Source: Streptosporangium brasiliense (GTDB lineage Bacteria > Actinomycetota > Actinomycetes > Streptosporangiales > Streptosporangiaceae). From it: a stretch of 64,000 bases of DNA. The translations under genes and the position numbers were made by a program. Under the pieces are notes generated by a model. The model saw only the letters and a program-made list of their open reading frames with translations. It did not search any database and was not told where the DNA came from. Location: assembly GCF_030811595.1 (NCBI RefSeq), contig NZ_JAUSRB010000002.1, positions 7,812,001 to 7,876,000 on the forward strand, in the 5' to 3' direction. How positions within the stretch are numbered: position 1 is the first letter of the stretch; each line of letters begins with the position of its first letter. This document shows positions 1 to 8,619 of the stretch, one piece after another.

Positions 1-254
1 AGCAACTCCGCACCGTCCAGCAGCCCGACCGCCAGAACCTCCCCGGCCCGGCTCCAGGTCCGCGTGGCCTCCGCCGTCCGCTCCGCACCGAACCGCCAGA
101 ACCACCCCACATCCCCCGGATGCAGCTGCACGGGCCCTCCGTCGTGCTGCCACTGCCTCAACACCCGCACCACGTCACCGAGCCCGTCGGCCCCCGGCCT
201 GCCCATCTCGATCACCATCTCCCGATCACACACCACCCCACCGGCCCTCCGCAC
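1..254 (-). CDS. GNAT-like acetyltransferase, N-terminal part (runs off window start)
   Basis: The minus strand is open from a stop at 270-272 to the window edge and encodes an N-terminal fragment. The stretch LHPGDVGWFWRFGAER followed by a Thr/Ala-rich helix resembles the start of actinobacterial GNAT family N-acetyltransferases as I remember them. Possible starts are GTG at 254, GTG at 236 or 233 and ATG at 218; 254 is given as the outer limit. The catalytic acetyl-CoA loop would lie outside the window, so the family call rests on the N-terminus only. It is divergent from the APH-like gene at 489. Confidence 0.45.
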   Translation of the reverse strand, partial: MRRAGGVVCDREMVIEMGRPGADGLGDVVRVLRQWQHDGGPVQLHPGDVGWFWRFGAERTAEATRTWSRAGEVLAVGLLDGAEL

Positions 255-488
255 CCGAATTTCCCGCCGTCAGCCAGTAGTCGGCGCCGCCGTGATGACG
301 TTCCCGGAGCATCGCGACGGAGCCGAGGGCTGGGAGACGACGCCTACGGCGAGGTGTACCGAGACACCGGGATCACCGAGCAGGGCGCCTCCCCGATCGC
401 CGGATACGTCCTCATCCTGGTCGTCAAGCGCATCATGAGGACAACCAGCGCCCACGTCTGTAAGGTCATCTCGCACTATCGTTGTGGC

Positions 489-1349
489 ATGAACACCCCG
501 GCGGCGGAAGCCGACATCGACGACGACCTTGTCAACCGTCTGATCCGCACGCAGTACCCGGATCTGATGGGCCCGCTCACCCCCGTCGCCAACGGCTGGG
601 ACAACGTCATCTACCGCCTGGGGACGGACCTGTCCGTACGGCTGCCGCGCCGCCGGGTCGCCGTCGACCTCATCGTCAACGAGCAACGCTGGCTGCCGGT
701 CCTGGCCGAGTACGTCGAGGTCGCGCTGCCCGTACCCGTCAGGGCCGGCGTGCCCGGCGAGGGCTACCCGTGGCCGTGGACGATCGCGCCCTGGTTCGAA
801 GGCCGCACGGCCGCCGACGTGCCGCCGTCCGACCGCTCCGGCATCGCCGTCCCGCTGGCCGACTTCATGACGGGCCTCCACCGGCCCGCACCGCCTGACG
901 CACCGCGTAATCCCGTCCGCGGCGTCCCACTCGCCGCCCGCGACGGAGCGGTACGGCAACGCCTGCAGTCCATTCCCCGATCAGCTGAGCTCCTCCCCCT
1001 CTGGGAGAAACTGGTCACCCTTCCACCCTGGCAGGGCCCCGCGCTCTGGCTCCACGGCGACCCGCACCCGGGAAACCTCCTGCTCGACGGGGAAGGGCTG
1101 GCGGCTGTCCTGGACTTCGGCGATCTCACCAGCGGCGATCCCGCCACCGACCTGGCCGCCGCGTGGCTGGTGTTCGACGAGAACGCGCGCGAGGTATTCC
1201 GATCACGCGTGGACGCCGACGAGATGACCTGGGAGCGCGCCCGGGGCTGGGCCCTTGCCATGGGCACTGCTCTGGCCACCCATTCGGCCGACAACCCCAG
1301 CATGGCGGCCGTTGGCGATCACGTCCTCGACCAGGTGCTTCTCGCCTAG
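489..1349 (+). CDS. aminoglycoside phosphotransferase (APH)-family kinase
   Basis: A 286-residue cytoplasmic kinase-like protein. The catalytic loop HGDPHPGN is at about residues 188-195 and the metal-binding DFGD at about 208-211, followed by SGDPATDLA, which is the classic APH arrangement. The frame stays open upstream to 120, but the ATG at 489 gives the usual family length and begins MNTPAAEADIDDDLVNRLI, as many actinobacterial relatives do; no strong ribosome site precedes it. Family members phosphorylate aminoglycosides, homoserine, choline or unknown small alcohols. Nothing in the neighbourhood identifies the substrate, so antibiotic resistance should not be assumed. Confidence 0.88.
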   Translation: MNTPAAEADIDDDLVNRLIRTQYPDLMGPLTPVANGWDNVIYRLGTDLSVRLPRRRVAVDLIVNEQRWLPVLAEYVEVALPVPVRAGVPGEGYPWPWTIAPWFEGRTAADVPPSDRSGIAVPLADFMTGLHRPAPPDAPRNPVRGVPLAARDGAVRQRLQSIPRSAELLPLWEKLVTLPPWQGPALWLHGDPHPGNLLLDGEGLAAVLDFGDLTSGDPATDLAAAWLVFDENAREVFRSRVDADEMTWERARGWALAMGTALATHSADNPSMAAVGDHVLDQVLLA

Positions 1350-1479
1350 AGATGTTACGCAGCACCCGATAGAGCACTGGCGCCGCGCCGTCACCAATAC
1401 GGCCCGTCCATTCACCGTGAACATCTCATGGCGAACATCGAAGACCAGGTCACCGGCGGCCGCCGTGAGCGGCGGGGCG

Positions 1480-2058
1480 TCAGTAGTAGCAGCGAAGCTG
1501 CATGTCGTCGAAGCGGACCCATGTCTTGACGCCGTTGTCATTGCCGTATATGACCTGGAGGTAGATGTCACCGGAGTAACCTTGCAGGTTGAGCCCGCTG
1601 ATATACACCTGTCTGTAGCCGCCCCCGGCCACCCACGGGTAGGTCTCGGCGACGATGTGCCATCCGTTCGGATTCCACACCTGCAGGCCGACCGCCGCAC
1701 CGGAGTACAAGACGTTGAACCACACGGCCACCACGCAGTTGGAACGGTAGTAGAAGCCGGCGTTCAGGTTCACCGGGATCCGGTTGGCGGCCCAGCCGTT
1801 GCCGACGTGGAGCCAGCCGTCGTTCGCCCCCGAATGCGCCACGCCTCCGTTGATGTCGTAGCCGGCGATCCCGTCGCCGGAGCCGCCGCCCTGCCATCTG
1901 GTCCAAGGAGTGCTGCCCTCAAGGCTGTCGATGATCTCGACCATACCCGCCCGCGCCTCGGTGGCGGTGGCTGTCACGACTCCGACGGAGAAGACGACCA
2001 TGGCGACCAGCGAGGCCAACGCTCTGAATGATCTCGACCTGCGGATCAGCCCGTTCAT
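1480..2058 (-). CDS. secreted protein of unknown function, beta-sandwich-like
   Basis: A 192-residue protein. An Arg-rich n-region and a hydrophobic core (ALASLVAMVVFSVGVVTATA) ending near ATEARA indicate a Sec signal peptide cleaved at about residue 38. The mature part is rich in Gly, Asn, Trp and Tyr with alternating hydrophobic residues (NDGWLHVGNGW, VGLQVWNPNGWHIV, FDDMQLRCYY), which suggests a jelly-roll domain like a carbohydrate-binding module. Two Cys could form a disulfide. The start at 2058 is set by a GGAGGAA ribosome site 2-3 bases upstream of ATG; the open frame reaches 2112. No catalytic motif is seen. It lies between convergent and divergent unrelated genes. Confidence 0.7.
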   Translation of the reverse strand: MNGLIRRSRSFRALASLVAMVVFSVGVVTATATEARAGMVEIIDSLEGSTPWTRWQGGGSGDGIAGYDINGGVAHSGANDGWLHVGNGWAANRIPVNLNAGFYYRSNCVVAVWFNVLYSGAAVGLQVWNPNGWHIVAETYPWVAGGGYRQVYISGLNLQGYSGDIYLQVIYGNDNGVKTWVRFDDMQLRCYY

Positions 2059-2337
2059 GATTCCTCCGAATCGCGTCGGCGAACAGCCCGCGGCACCTTG
2101 AATCGTGAACACGCGACCGACGCGTGTCCATCGACATTCCGACCGGATGTCATCGGGACCTGATGATGCGACGCGGGCGGACGGGCCGTATCCGACGAAG
2201 GCGCATCAGGTCGGACGAGAAAGGGCACCGATCATCCGAAACGCCATTTCCGTCCGGGAAGATCCATGGCCCCGGGTCGCGGTGAGCCACAGGGCTCAGG
2301 GGAGGGCGGCCGGCGCCCGTGCCATGATGTCCCCATC

Positions 2338-2895
2338 ATGCTGGCGGCCCCCCTTCTACGCCTGGCCCGCGCCACCGCTTTCGCGACGGTGTGCGTCGGG
2401 CTCGGGGTGCTCGCCCATGTGTTCGCCGGAGGCACGGTGACCGTGGGGACGGCCGCGTGGGGGCAGGGGCTGTCGCTGCTTGCCGCACTGCCGCTGACCA
2501 GGCGCGAGCGCGGTCTGCCCGTGATACTTCCGCTGCTGGCGGGTGTGCAGGCCGGGATGCATGTGATCTTCGCGCTCGTGGACGCCACGCCTTCCGGAGA
2601 CAGCCTCATCCAGCATCTCCACTGCGCGACGCCCGGCCCCGGCATGACGATCCTGCACGGGGCCGCCGTGACGCTGACCGCCATCTGGCTGGCCAGGGGT
2701 GAGGCGGGCATGTGGGCGCTGCTGCGGCTGATCGGCGCTCGCGCCATCCGTCTGATCTTCGCCTGGCTGGCACCGGAGCCGGCGGTCGGCCGCGGGCCCG
2801 TTCCCAGCTTCCCCGGGGTCCTCCGGCTACGGTCCGTCCTGCTCCGATCCGTGGTCAGCAGGCGAGGCCCGCCCACGGCCGCTTTCTGTCGCTGA
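2338..2895 (+). CDS. four-helix membrane protein, function unknown
   Basis: About 185 residues with four predicted membrane segments: LARATAFATVCVGLGVLAH near the N-terminus, a Leu-rich second helix, VILPLLAGVQAGMHVIFALV, and MTILHGAAVTLTAIWLARG. His residues cluster in the third loop (HLHCATPGPGMTILHG). I recall similar small proteins beside copper-handling (YcnI/CopCD) genes, so metal handling is a possible but unproven role. It ends 55 bases before the ABC importer operon, which also suggests micronutrient metabolism. The start at ATG 2338 is chosen over 2266 because the hydrophobic N-terminus begins there. Confidence 0.6.
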   Translation: MLAAPLLRLARATAFATVCVGLGVLAHVFAGGTVTVGTAAWGQGLSLLAALPLTRRERGLPVILPLLAGVQAGMHVIFALVDATPSGDSLIQHLHCATPGPGMTILHGAAVTLTAIWLARGEAGMWALLRLIGARAIRLIFAWLAPEPAVGRGPVPSFPGVLRLRSVLLRSVVSRRGPPTAAFCR

Positions 2896-2950
2896 ATCCC
2901 TGCTTCTGCCAGAAAGCGCCTGTTTGGCGTGCCTTGAAAGGACTTCTCTC

Positions 2951-3976
2951 ATGCGTCTCACGCATGCCCTGCCCCTGCTCGCCGTGCTCTGCCTGGCGGC
3001 GACCGGGTGCGGCGGGCAACCGCCCCGACCCGCCTCGGCCACGCAGCCCCCCGCTCCCGGCTATCCCGTCACGATCACCAACTGCGGCCGGCCGTACACC
3101 TTCGACAGGGCGCCCAGCCGTACGGTCCTCATGAGCGGCGGGGCGGTCGGCCAGGTGTCCACGTTGATCGCCCTTGGGGTGGAGGGCCGGATCGTCGGCA
3201 ACGCCCAGTCGTACGGCTCCTCGGACGTGCCCGGCCGGGCCGAGGCGATCGACGGGCTCCCCAGGGCGAGGATCCGGGAGGGCGCCTGGGACATCTCCCG
3301 CGAGGAGATGCTCTCGCTCCGCCCGGACCTCGTCATCGGCACCACCGGCTACGACTTCGACGCCCAGAACGGCTACGCGACCCGGCAGGAGCTGCTCGAG
3401 ATCGGCGCCAACTCCTGGCTGCCCGACTCGACCTGCGGCGGCCCCGGCACCGTCAGGGGCACCCAGACGATCGAGGACAGCTACGACATGCTCCGTGACT
3501 TCGGGAAGCTCTACGGGGTCGGCAGCCGCGCGGAGAAGTTGATCGAGCGGTCGGAACAGCGGATCGAGGAGATCGAGGCCAGGGTCCGGGGCGCGTCCAG
3601 GCCGAAGGTGATGTACATCATCCCGGGCATGGAGATGGGCTCGGCGGAGTTCAGCTCGATCGGCGCCAACGGCATCTGGAACGACATCTTCGAAAGGGCC
3701 GGCGGCGTCAACGCGTTCGGCGGCGTCACCGATGAGATCTTCGCCAACCTCAGCAAGGAACGGGTGGCCAGGGCCGACGTCGATGCGATAGTGATCATCA
3801 ACTGGCGCAATCCCGACCCCGACGCCGAGGCCGCGAAGCTCTTCGCCCAGTTCCCGCACTGGCAGGCGGCCAGGGACAGGCGCTACGTCGTGCTCTCCGA
3901 CTCCGCCTACCTGGGTCCCGACAACGCCGTCGCCGTGGAGAAGATCGCCAGGTTGCTCCACCCGGGGAGATTCTGA
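2951..3976 (+). CDS. ABC importer substrate-binding lipoprotein, Fe3+-siderophore/cobalamin type
   Basis: A 341-residue periplasmic-binding-like lipoprotein. The signal peptide ends in a lipobox with the lipidated Cys at residue 20 (LAATGCGG). The mature protein shows class III binding-protein features: TITNCGRPYTFDRAPSR near the N-terminus, a LGVEGRIVG turn, SLRPDLVIG, and a long connecting helix (SRAEKLIERSEQRIEEIEAR) typical of the BtuF/FepB fold. It starts the operon whose next genes encode the permease and ATPase, with a 1-base TGATG overlap. The ligand cannot be read from sequence; a siderophore or a corrinoid is most likely. No Fur/DtxR box or cobalamin riboswitch was recognised upstream. 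Confidence 0.9.
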   Translation: MRLTHALPLLAVLCLAATGCGGQPPRPASATQPPAPGYPVTITNCGRPYTFDRAPSRTVLMSGGAVGQVSTLIALGVEGRIVGNAQSYGSSDVPGRAEAIDGLPRARIREGAWDISREEMLSLRPDLVIGTTGYDFDAQNGYATRQELLEIGANSWLPDSTCGGPGTVRGTQTIEDSYDMLRDFGKLYGVGSRAEKLIERSEQRIEEIEARVRGASRPKVMYIIPGMEMGSAEFSSIGANGIWNDIFERAGGVNAFGGVTDEIFANLSKERVARADVDAIVIINWRNPDPDAEAAKLFAQFPHWQAARDRRYVVLSDSAYLGPDNAVAVEKIARLLHPGRF

Positions 3977-4974
3977 TGCTGCGCCGTCTCCCCCTGATCC
4001 CCTGCGTGGCCGTCCTCACCGCCGCGCTGCTGGCCGGCATGCTGGTCGCCGTCGGCATCGGATCGGTCAACGTGCCCCTCGCCGAGACCTGGAGCGTCGT
4101 GACGGGCCAGGGGGGCGACCCGGTCAACGCCAAGATCATCTTGGACTACCGGATCCCCCGTGTGCTGCTCGCGGCGCTCGCCGGGGCGGGCCTGTCCATC
4201 GCCGGCGCCGTCCTGCAGGCCCTGGTGACCAACCCGCTCGCCGACCCGTACGTCCTCGGGATCTCCTCCGGGGCCTCCGTCGGCGCGGTCCTCGTCATGA
4301 CGATGGGCTCGGCCGCCGCGGGCGGCCTCGGCGTCTCCTCGGCCGCGTTCGCCGGCGCGATGACCGCCGCACTGATCGTGTTCGCCCTCGGCCAGCGCCG
4401 AGGGCGCCTGACCCCCACGCGGCTGGTGCTGTCCGGGGTGGCGGTGGGCTACGTGCTCCTGGCCGCCACCAGCTACCTGCAGCTCCAGGCCGACCCCGAC
4501 GAGCTGAGGAAAGTGATGTTCTGGATGCTCGGCAGCGTGGCCGGCGCGCAGTGGCACCAGCTCCCCGCGGTGGCGGTCGCCGTGACCGCCTGCGCCCTGG
4601 GTCTGGTGCTGTACGGCCGCCGGCTCAACGCCCTGGTCACCGGGGAGGAGTCGGCGACGGCCCTCGGCCTTGACGTGCGGCGGACCCGCATCGGGCTGCT
4701 GGTCGTCTCCTCCCTGCTCACCGGCGCGGTCGTGGCGGTCGCGGGCGGCATCGGGTTCGTCGGGCTGATGATCCCTCACCTGGTACGGCTGGCCTTCGGC
4801 ACCGATCACCGCCGGTTGCTGCCGTTGGTGACGCTCGTGGGGGCGATCTACATGGTGCTGGTCGACCTGCTGTCGCGGTCCGTGGACCGCCCGGCGGAGC
4901 TGCCGCTGGGCATCTTCACCGCGGTGTTCGGCGCCCCGTTCTTCATCTGGCTGCTACGCCGGGAGGAGGCATGA
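3976..4974 (+). CDS. FecCD-family ABC importer permease
   Basis: A 332-residue integral membrane protein with about ten hydrophobic segments. It contains the family signatures ALAGAGLSIAGAVLQALVTN and NPLADPYVLGISSGASVGAV, and near the C-terminus GFVGLMIPHLVRLAFGTDHR, the loop that contacts the ATPase. It is translationally coupled on both sides: 1 base overlap with the binding lipoprotein, 4 bases (ATGA) with the ATPase gene. Its length is normal for the BtuC/FhuB-type permease, which acts as a homodimer. Confidence 0.95.
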   Translation: MLRRLPLIPCVAVLTAALLAGMLVAVGIGSVNVPLAETWSVVTGQGGDPVNAKIILDYRIPRVLLAALAGAGLSIAGAVLQALVTNPLADPYVLGISSGASVGAVLVMTMGSAAAGGLGVSSAAFAGAMTAALIVFALGQRRGRLTPTRLVLSGVAVGYVLLAATSYLQLQADPDELRKVMFWMLGSVAGAQWHQLPAVAVAVTACALGLVLYGRRLNALVTGEESATALGLDVRRTRIGLLVVSSLLTGAVVAVAGGIGFVGLMIPHLVRLAFGTDHRRLLPLVTLVGAIYMVLVDLLSRSVDRPAELPLGIFTAVFGAPFFIWLLRREEA

Positions 4975-5765
4975 GACTGCGCGTCCACGACGTCAGCGTC
5001 AAGCTCGGCGGGGTCCCCATCCTGCGCGACGCCTCTCTCGCCGCGGAAGCGGGCGAGGTCGTCGGGCTGGTGGGCCCCAACGGCAGCGGCAAGTCCACCC
5101 TGCTGCGCACGGTCTACCGCTCGCTGCGCCCGGACTCGGGAGGCATACGGCTCGGCGGGCACGACGTGTGGGCCTGGCCGGCGCGTACGGCGGCCCGCCA
5201 GATCGCGGCCGTGCTTCAGGACGACACCACACCGGCGACCATGACCGTCGCCGAAGTGGTCGAACTCGGCCGGACCCCGCACCACGGGCTGTTCGACCGC
5301 AACGGCCCCGGCGATCGGGCGGTGGTGCGAGAGGCGATGTCGCGCGCCGGGGTTCTCGCCCTGGCCGGACGCCGGTTCGGGTCGCTGTCCGGCGGCGAGC
5401 GGCAGCGCGCCCAGCTCGCCCGCGCCCTCGCCCAGGAGCCGTGCCTGCTCATCCTGGACGAACCCACCAACCACCTCGACATCAAAGCCAGGTTCGAGCT
5501 GCTCGACCTCGTCCGGGACCTCGGCACCACCACGCTCGCCGTCATGCACGAACTCGACCTCGCCGCACGCGTGTGCGACTCGCTCGTCGTCCTCCATGGC
5601 GGACGGGTCGCCGCGGCCGGGCCCGTGCTCGAAGCTCTGACACCGCAGGTGCTGCGCCGCGTGTTCGGCGTGCACGCCCGGGCCGCGCGCGACCCCGACG
5701 GGATCATACGTATCACCTACGCCGCCCGACCCCTGGCGGGCGACCGGCTCACTCCGCAGAGGTGA
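4971..5765 (+). CDS. ABC importer ATP-binding protein (FecE/BtuD type)
   Basis: A 264-residue ATPase. Walker A is GPNGSGKST at residues 35-43, the Q-loop is at AAVLQDD, the signature LSGGERQR at about 140, Walker B LLILDEPTNHLD at about 161-172, and the H-loop His in AVMHELDLA. It energises the permease encoded just upstream. It ends 16 bases before a perfect 30-bp palindrome that probably terminates the operon. The C-terminus has the short regulatory tail common in siderophore importers. Confidence 0.95.
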   Translation: MRLRVHDVSVKLGGVPILRDASLAAEAGEVVGLVGPNGSGKSTLLRTVYRSLRPDSGGIRLGGHDVWAWPARTAARQIAAVLQDDTTPATMTVAEVVELGRTPHHGLFDRNGPGDRAVVREAMSRAGVLALAGRRFGSLSGGERQRAQLARALAQEPCLLILDEPTNHLDIKARFELLDLVRDLGTTTLAVMHELDLAARVCDSLVVLHGGRVAAAGPVLEALTPQVLRRVFGVHARAARDPDGIIRITYAARPLAGDRLTPQR

Positions 5766-5780
5766 TCCCTCCGGCATGAG

Positions 5781-5810
5781 CCGCCGCGCCGGGCATGCCC
5801 GGCGCGGCGG
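5781..5810 (+). terminator. terminator hairpin after the ABC importer operon
   Basis: A perfect 30-base palindrome: CCGCCGCGCCGGGC paired around a central AT. It lies 15 bases after the stop codon, has no U-run, and is typical of the GC-rich stem terminators of actinobacteria. Confidence 0.65.
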
Positions 5811-5947
5811 TTGCCGGAAGAGGTCCGCCGTGCCGGGCAGGCCGGCCGGCGGCGGCCGAGGCGGTGACCGGGCACCGAGGGCCGGCGTTCACGCCGGCCC
5901 GCTCGACGGCAGGCGGGTCCGCGGCGTCGGACGCGCGCCCGGCTCCG

Positions 5948-6562
5948 CTAGCCGTTCTTGGTCACGGTGCCGTTCTTGGCGTCGACCTTGACCTCGTGCC
6001 AGGTGCCGTCCGGGGTGACGACATCGACGTCCCAGACGAGGAGGTTGTCTTCGTACCTGTCCAGGCTCATGTGGACGATCTTTCCTTGCGGCATCGAGGA
6101 GGCCACCTTCTCCGCCGCCGCCCCGAAGGTGAGCTCGGAGTCCTTGACCATGCCCATGACCCTGGCCTTCTCCTTGTCGCCGGCGTCCTTCACCCTGGGT
6201 CCCGAGACCACCTTTCCTGACGCGTCCACTTCCAGCAGCCGCTCCGTGCCGTCGGGGCCGGCCAGTTGGACCTCCCAGATCCGGCCGCCGTTCTCCGCCT
6301 GGACCGACAGGACCGTGGAGCCCTTGACGGCGTCCATGGCCGCGGTGGCCACCTTCTCGAGGCTCGCCATGCCGCCGGGCTCCCCGCTGGGGTCGCCCGG
6401 CGCCCCCGGCGGTGACACCGGAGCGGCGACGGCGCCGCCCGCGGGCGCGGCCCTGACGGCACCGGACTGGGTGTGGGCGCTCCCGCAGGCCGCGGCCGCG
6501 AGCAGGGCCAAGCCCGGGAAGATGGCACTGATGATGGCCTTTGTCCGTTTTCCATCATTCAT
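5948..6562 (-). CDS. PepSY-domain lipoprotein
   Basis: A 204-residue lipoprotein with its lipobox Cys at residue 26 (LAAAACGS). After a Pro/Ala/Gly-rich linker come two PepSY-like repeats. In the first, VLSVQAENGGRIWEVQLAGPDG is followed by LLEVDASGKVV. In the second, LVWDVDVVTPDGTWHEVKV is followed by DAKNGTVTK. The WEV/WDV strand followed by a Val-Asp-ala-x-x-G-x-V hairpin is the hallmark. PepSY domains are thought to inhibit proteases or bind ions outside the cell. It is convergent with the ABC operon and stands alone; substrate and partner are unknown. Confidence 0.82.
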   Translation of the reverse strand: MNDGKRTKAIISAIFPGLALLAAAACGSAHTQSGAVRAAPAGGAVAAPVSPPGAPGDPSGEPGGMASLEKVATAAMDAVKGSTVLSVQAENGGRIWEVQLAGPDGTERLLEVDASGKVVSGPRVKDAGDKEKARVMGMVKDSELTFGAAAEKVASSMPQGKIVHMSLDRYEDNLLVWDVDVVTPDGTWHEVKVDAKNGTVTKNG

Positions 6563-6678
6563 ACGGTGGCACTGCCCGGAGCCCTACAAAGGCACGCCCG
6601 GAAGTCGGGCAATTCGCTCCACGACCGTCCCGGGAGACCGCGCGGCGGCGGCCCCCGGCCGGGGGGCGGGCCCGCCGC

Positions 6679-7515
6679 CTACAGCTTGACGCTCCCGGCC
6701 GCCAGGTCGGCCTTCCAGAAGCGCTGCAGCGCGACGAAGGCCAGGATCACCGGGATGACCGAGATGAGGGAGCCCATCACCACGGCGTCCCGGAGGAAAC
6801 CGGTCCGGATGCCGTTCCACTTCGCCAGCCCCAGGGTGATCGGCCAGAGCGACTGGTCGTTGAGCACCATCATCGGGAGGAAGAAGTTGTTCCAGATCGC
6901 GACGGCCTGGAACAGGAACAGGGTGACCAGCGCCGGGGCCATCAGGCGTACCGCCACGGTGAAGAAGATCCGCAGCTCACCGGCGCCGTCGATGCGGCCC
7001 GCCTCCAGCAGGTCGTCGGGGACGGCCGCCTGGGCGTAGGCCCTGGCCAGGAAGACGCCGAACGGGCTCACCATGCACGGCAGCAGCATCCCCCACATGG
7101 AGTTGAGCAGCCCCACCTTGCTGAGCAGGAGGTAGAGGGGCAGGGTGAGCAGCGGCGTCGGGATGAGGACCGCGCCCATGATGACCGCGAACACCGCCCC
7201 GCGCCCCCTGAAGGGATACTTCGCCAGCCCGTATCCGGCCATGGCGGCCAGCAGGGTGGCGCCCAGGGCCCCGCCCCCGGCGTAGACCAGGGTGTTGAGC
7301 AGCCACCGGGGATACAGCCCGTTGTCCTGCGACATCAGCCGGTCGAGGTTGCCGCCGATGTCGACGCTCCCGAACCAGAGCGCGGGCGTGTCGAACAGGT
7401 CGGCGCCCGACTTGGTGGCCGACACGACGAGCCACCACAGGGGCAGCAGGACGTAGGCCGCCACCACGCACAGGACGGCCGTGGTGAGGACCTGCGAGCG
7501 GATGGTGGCCCTCAT
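6679..7515 (-). CDS. sugar ABC transporter permease, MalG-like
   Basis: A 278-residue permease with six membrane helices. The EAA loop lies in DDLLEAGRIDGAGELRIFFTV, which contacts the ATPase. An N-terminal helix is followed by an external loop (SATKSGADLFDTP), as in CUT1-family MalG proteins. It overlaps the first permease gene by 4 bases (ATGA), so the two are translationally coupled. It ends the operon. No ATPase gene follows; actinobacterial CUT1 systems usually share a single MsiK-type ATPase encoded elsewhere. Confidence 0.92.
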   Translation of the reverse strand: MRATIRSQVLTTAVLCVVAAYVLLPLWWLVVSATKSGADLFDTPALWFGSVDIGGNLDRLMSQDNGLYPRWLLNTLVYAGGGALGATLLAAMAGYGLAKYPFRGRGAVFAVIMGAVLIPTPLLTLPLYLLLSKVGLLNSMWGMLLPCMVSPFGVFLARAYAQAAVPDDLLEAGRIDGAGELRIFFTVAVRLMAPALVTLFLFQAVAIWNNFFLPMMVLNDQSLWPITLGLAKWNGIRTGFLRDAVVMGSLISVIPVILAFVALQRFWKADLAAGSVKL

Positions 7516-8456
7516 CGGCGCACTCCTCGGGTGGTCAGCCAGGTGGACAGGCGCAGGAACACCGCCGACAGCCCGCCGGCGACGATCGCGAGCACGATGG
7601 CGATGGCCGAGCCCTGCCCGTAGTCGTTGTTGTCCAGGGCGACCTGCACCGACCACATCAGCGGGGTGTAGCTCTTGGAGACGGCGGTGGTGACCCCGCT
7701 CAGCACGGTCGGCTCGTTGAACAGCTGGAGCGTCCCGATGATCGAGAAGACGCCGGTCAGGATCAGCGAGGGCCGTACCAGCGGGATCTTGACCGACCAG
7801 GCGATCCGCCACGCGCCGGCCCCGTCCAGGGACGCCGCCTCGTACAGGTCGCGCGGGATGGCCTGGAGCGCTGCGTAGACGACGAGCATGTTGAAGCCCG
7901 TCCAGGTCCACGTGACGATGTTGCCGATCGACCACAGGACGACGCCGTCGGCGAGGAAGTCGATCCCGAGGAAGGCCAGGGGTGAGATCTCCTTGGTGTA
8001 CAGGAACGACCAGACGATGGCCGCGATGACCCCGGGGACGGCGTAGGGCAGGAAATACACCAACCGGAAGAACCGTGCGAACCGGGCGGACTGGCTGTCC
8101 AGCAGGAGTGCCAGCACCAGGGCCACGCCGAGCATGACCGGCACCTGTACGACACCGAACGCCAGCAGCCGGCCGAGACCGTCCACGAACGTGTCGTCCC
8201 GGAAGACCGCCAGGTAGTTCCCGATCCCGGAGAAGACCCGCTCGGGCGTGCCGAACCCGAGCCCTGAGCGCTTGACCTGGTAGAAGCTCTCGTCGATCGC
8301 GTAGCCGATCGGCAGGAGGAAGAAGACCGCGAAGAGCGCGCCGAAGGGGAGCAGGAAGATCAGCGCGGCCTGGTTGCGCCCGCGCGTGCCGCACCGCCGC
8401 GGCCGCACCCCGGCCACGGCCTGTCCCGGGGGAGCCTCCGGCTCGGAGACTGTCAT
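7512..8456 (-). CDS. sugar ABC transporter permease, MalF-like
   Basis: A 314-residue permease. A cytoplasmic N-terminal tail of about 30 residues (MTVSEPEAPPGQ) precedes six helices starting at AALIFLLPFGALFAVFFLL. The EAA loop is PRDLYEAASLDGAGAWRIAWSV. The start at ATG 8456 is preferred because the tail is short and the upstream extension to 8609 is Arg/Pro-rich non-coding-like sequence. It lies 163 bases after the binding-protein gene and is coupled to the second permease by a 4-base overlap. Confidence 0.92.
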   Translation of the reverse strand: MTVSEPEAPPGQAVAGVRPRRCGTRGRNQAALIFLLPFGALFAVFFLLPIGYAIDESFYQVKRSGLGFGTPERVFSGIGNYLAVFRDDTFVDGLGRLLAFGVVQVPVMLGVALVLALLLDSQSARFARFFRLVYFLPYAVPGVIAAIVWSFLYTKEISPLAFLGIDFLADGVVLWSIGNIVTWTWTGFNMLVVYAALQAIPRDLYEAASLDGAGAWRIAWSVKIPLVRPSLILTGVFSIIGTLQLFNEPTVLSGVTTAVSKSYTPLMWSVQVALDNNDYGQGSAIAIVLAIVAGGLSAVFLRLSTWLTTRGVRR

Positions 8457-8619
8457 GAGGTGATCGCCTTTCCTGACGTCTGTGCCACGCGGAGGCCAGG
8501 CGGGGCCCGCCGGCCGCCGCGTGGCCGCGTGTGTTTCCGGCCGGCCCCGGGATTCCGGCGACCGGCTCGGCCCCGCGGTCCCGGCGACCGGCCCGGCCCC
8601 TGGGATCACGCGGACCGGC

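Noticed and set aside
2896-2950. Cobalamin riboswitch before the ABC importer
   Set aside because: The gap is only 55 bases and holds no B12-box-like sequence.
2855-3961. Long minus-strand frame opposite the siderophore-binding lipoprotein gene
   Set aside because: Asp/Gly/Val/Arg-rich composition without motifs, no ribosome site; typical antisense shadow in GC-rich DNA.
6679-8394. A 571-codon frame spanning both sugar permease genes
   Set aside because: Its first half is a shadow of the first permease gene; the true second permease starts at ATG 7515 with a 4-base overlap.
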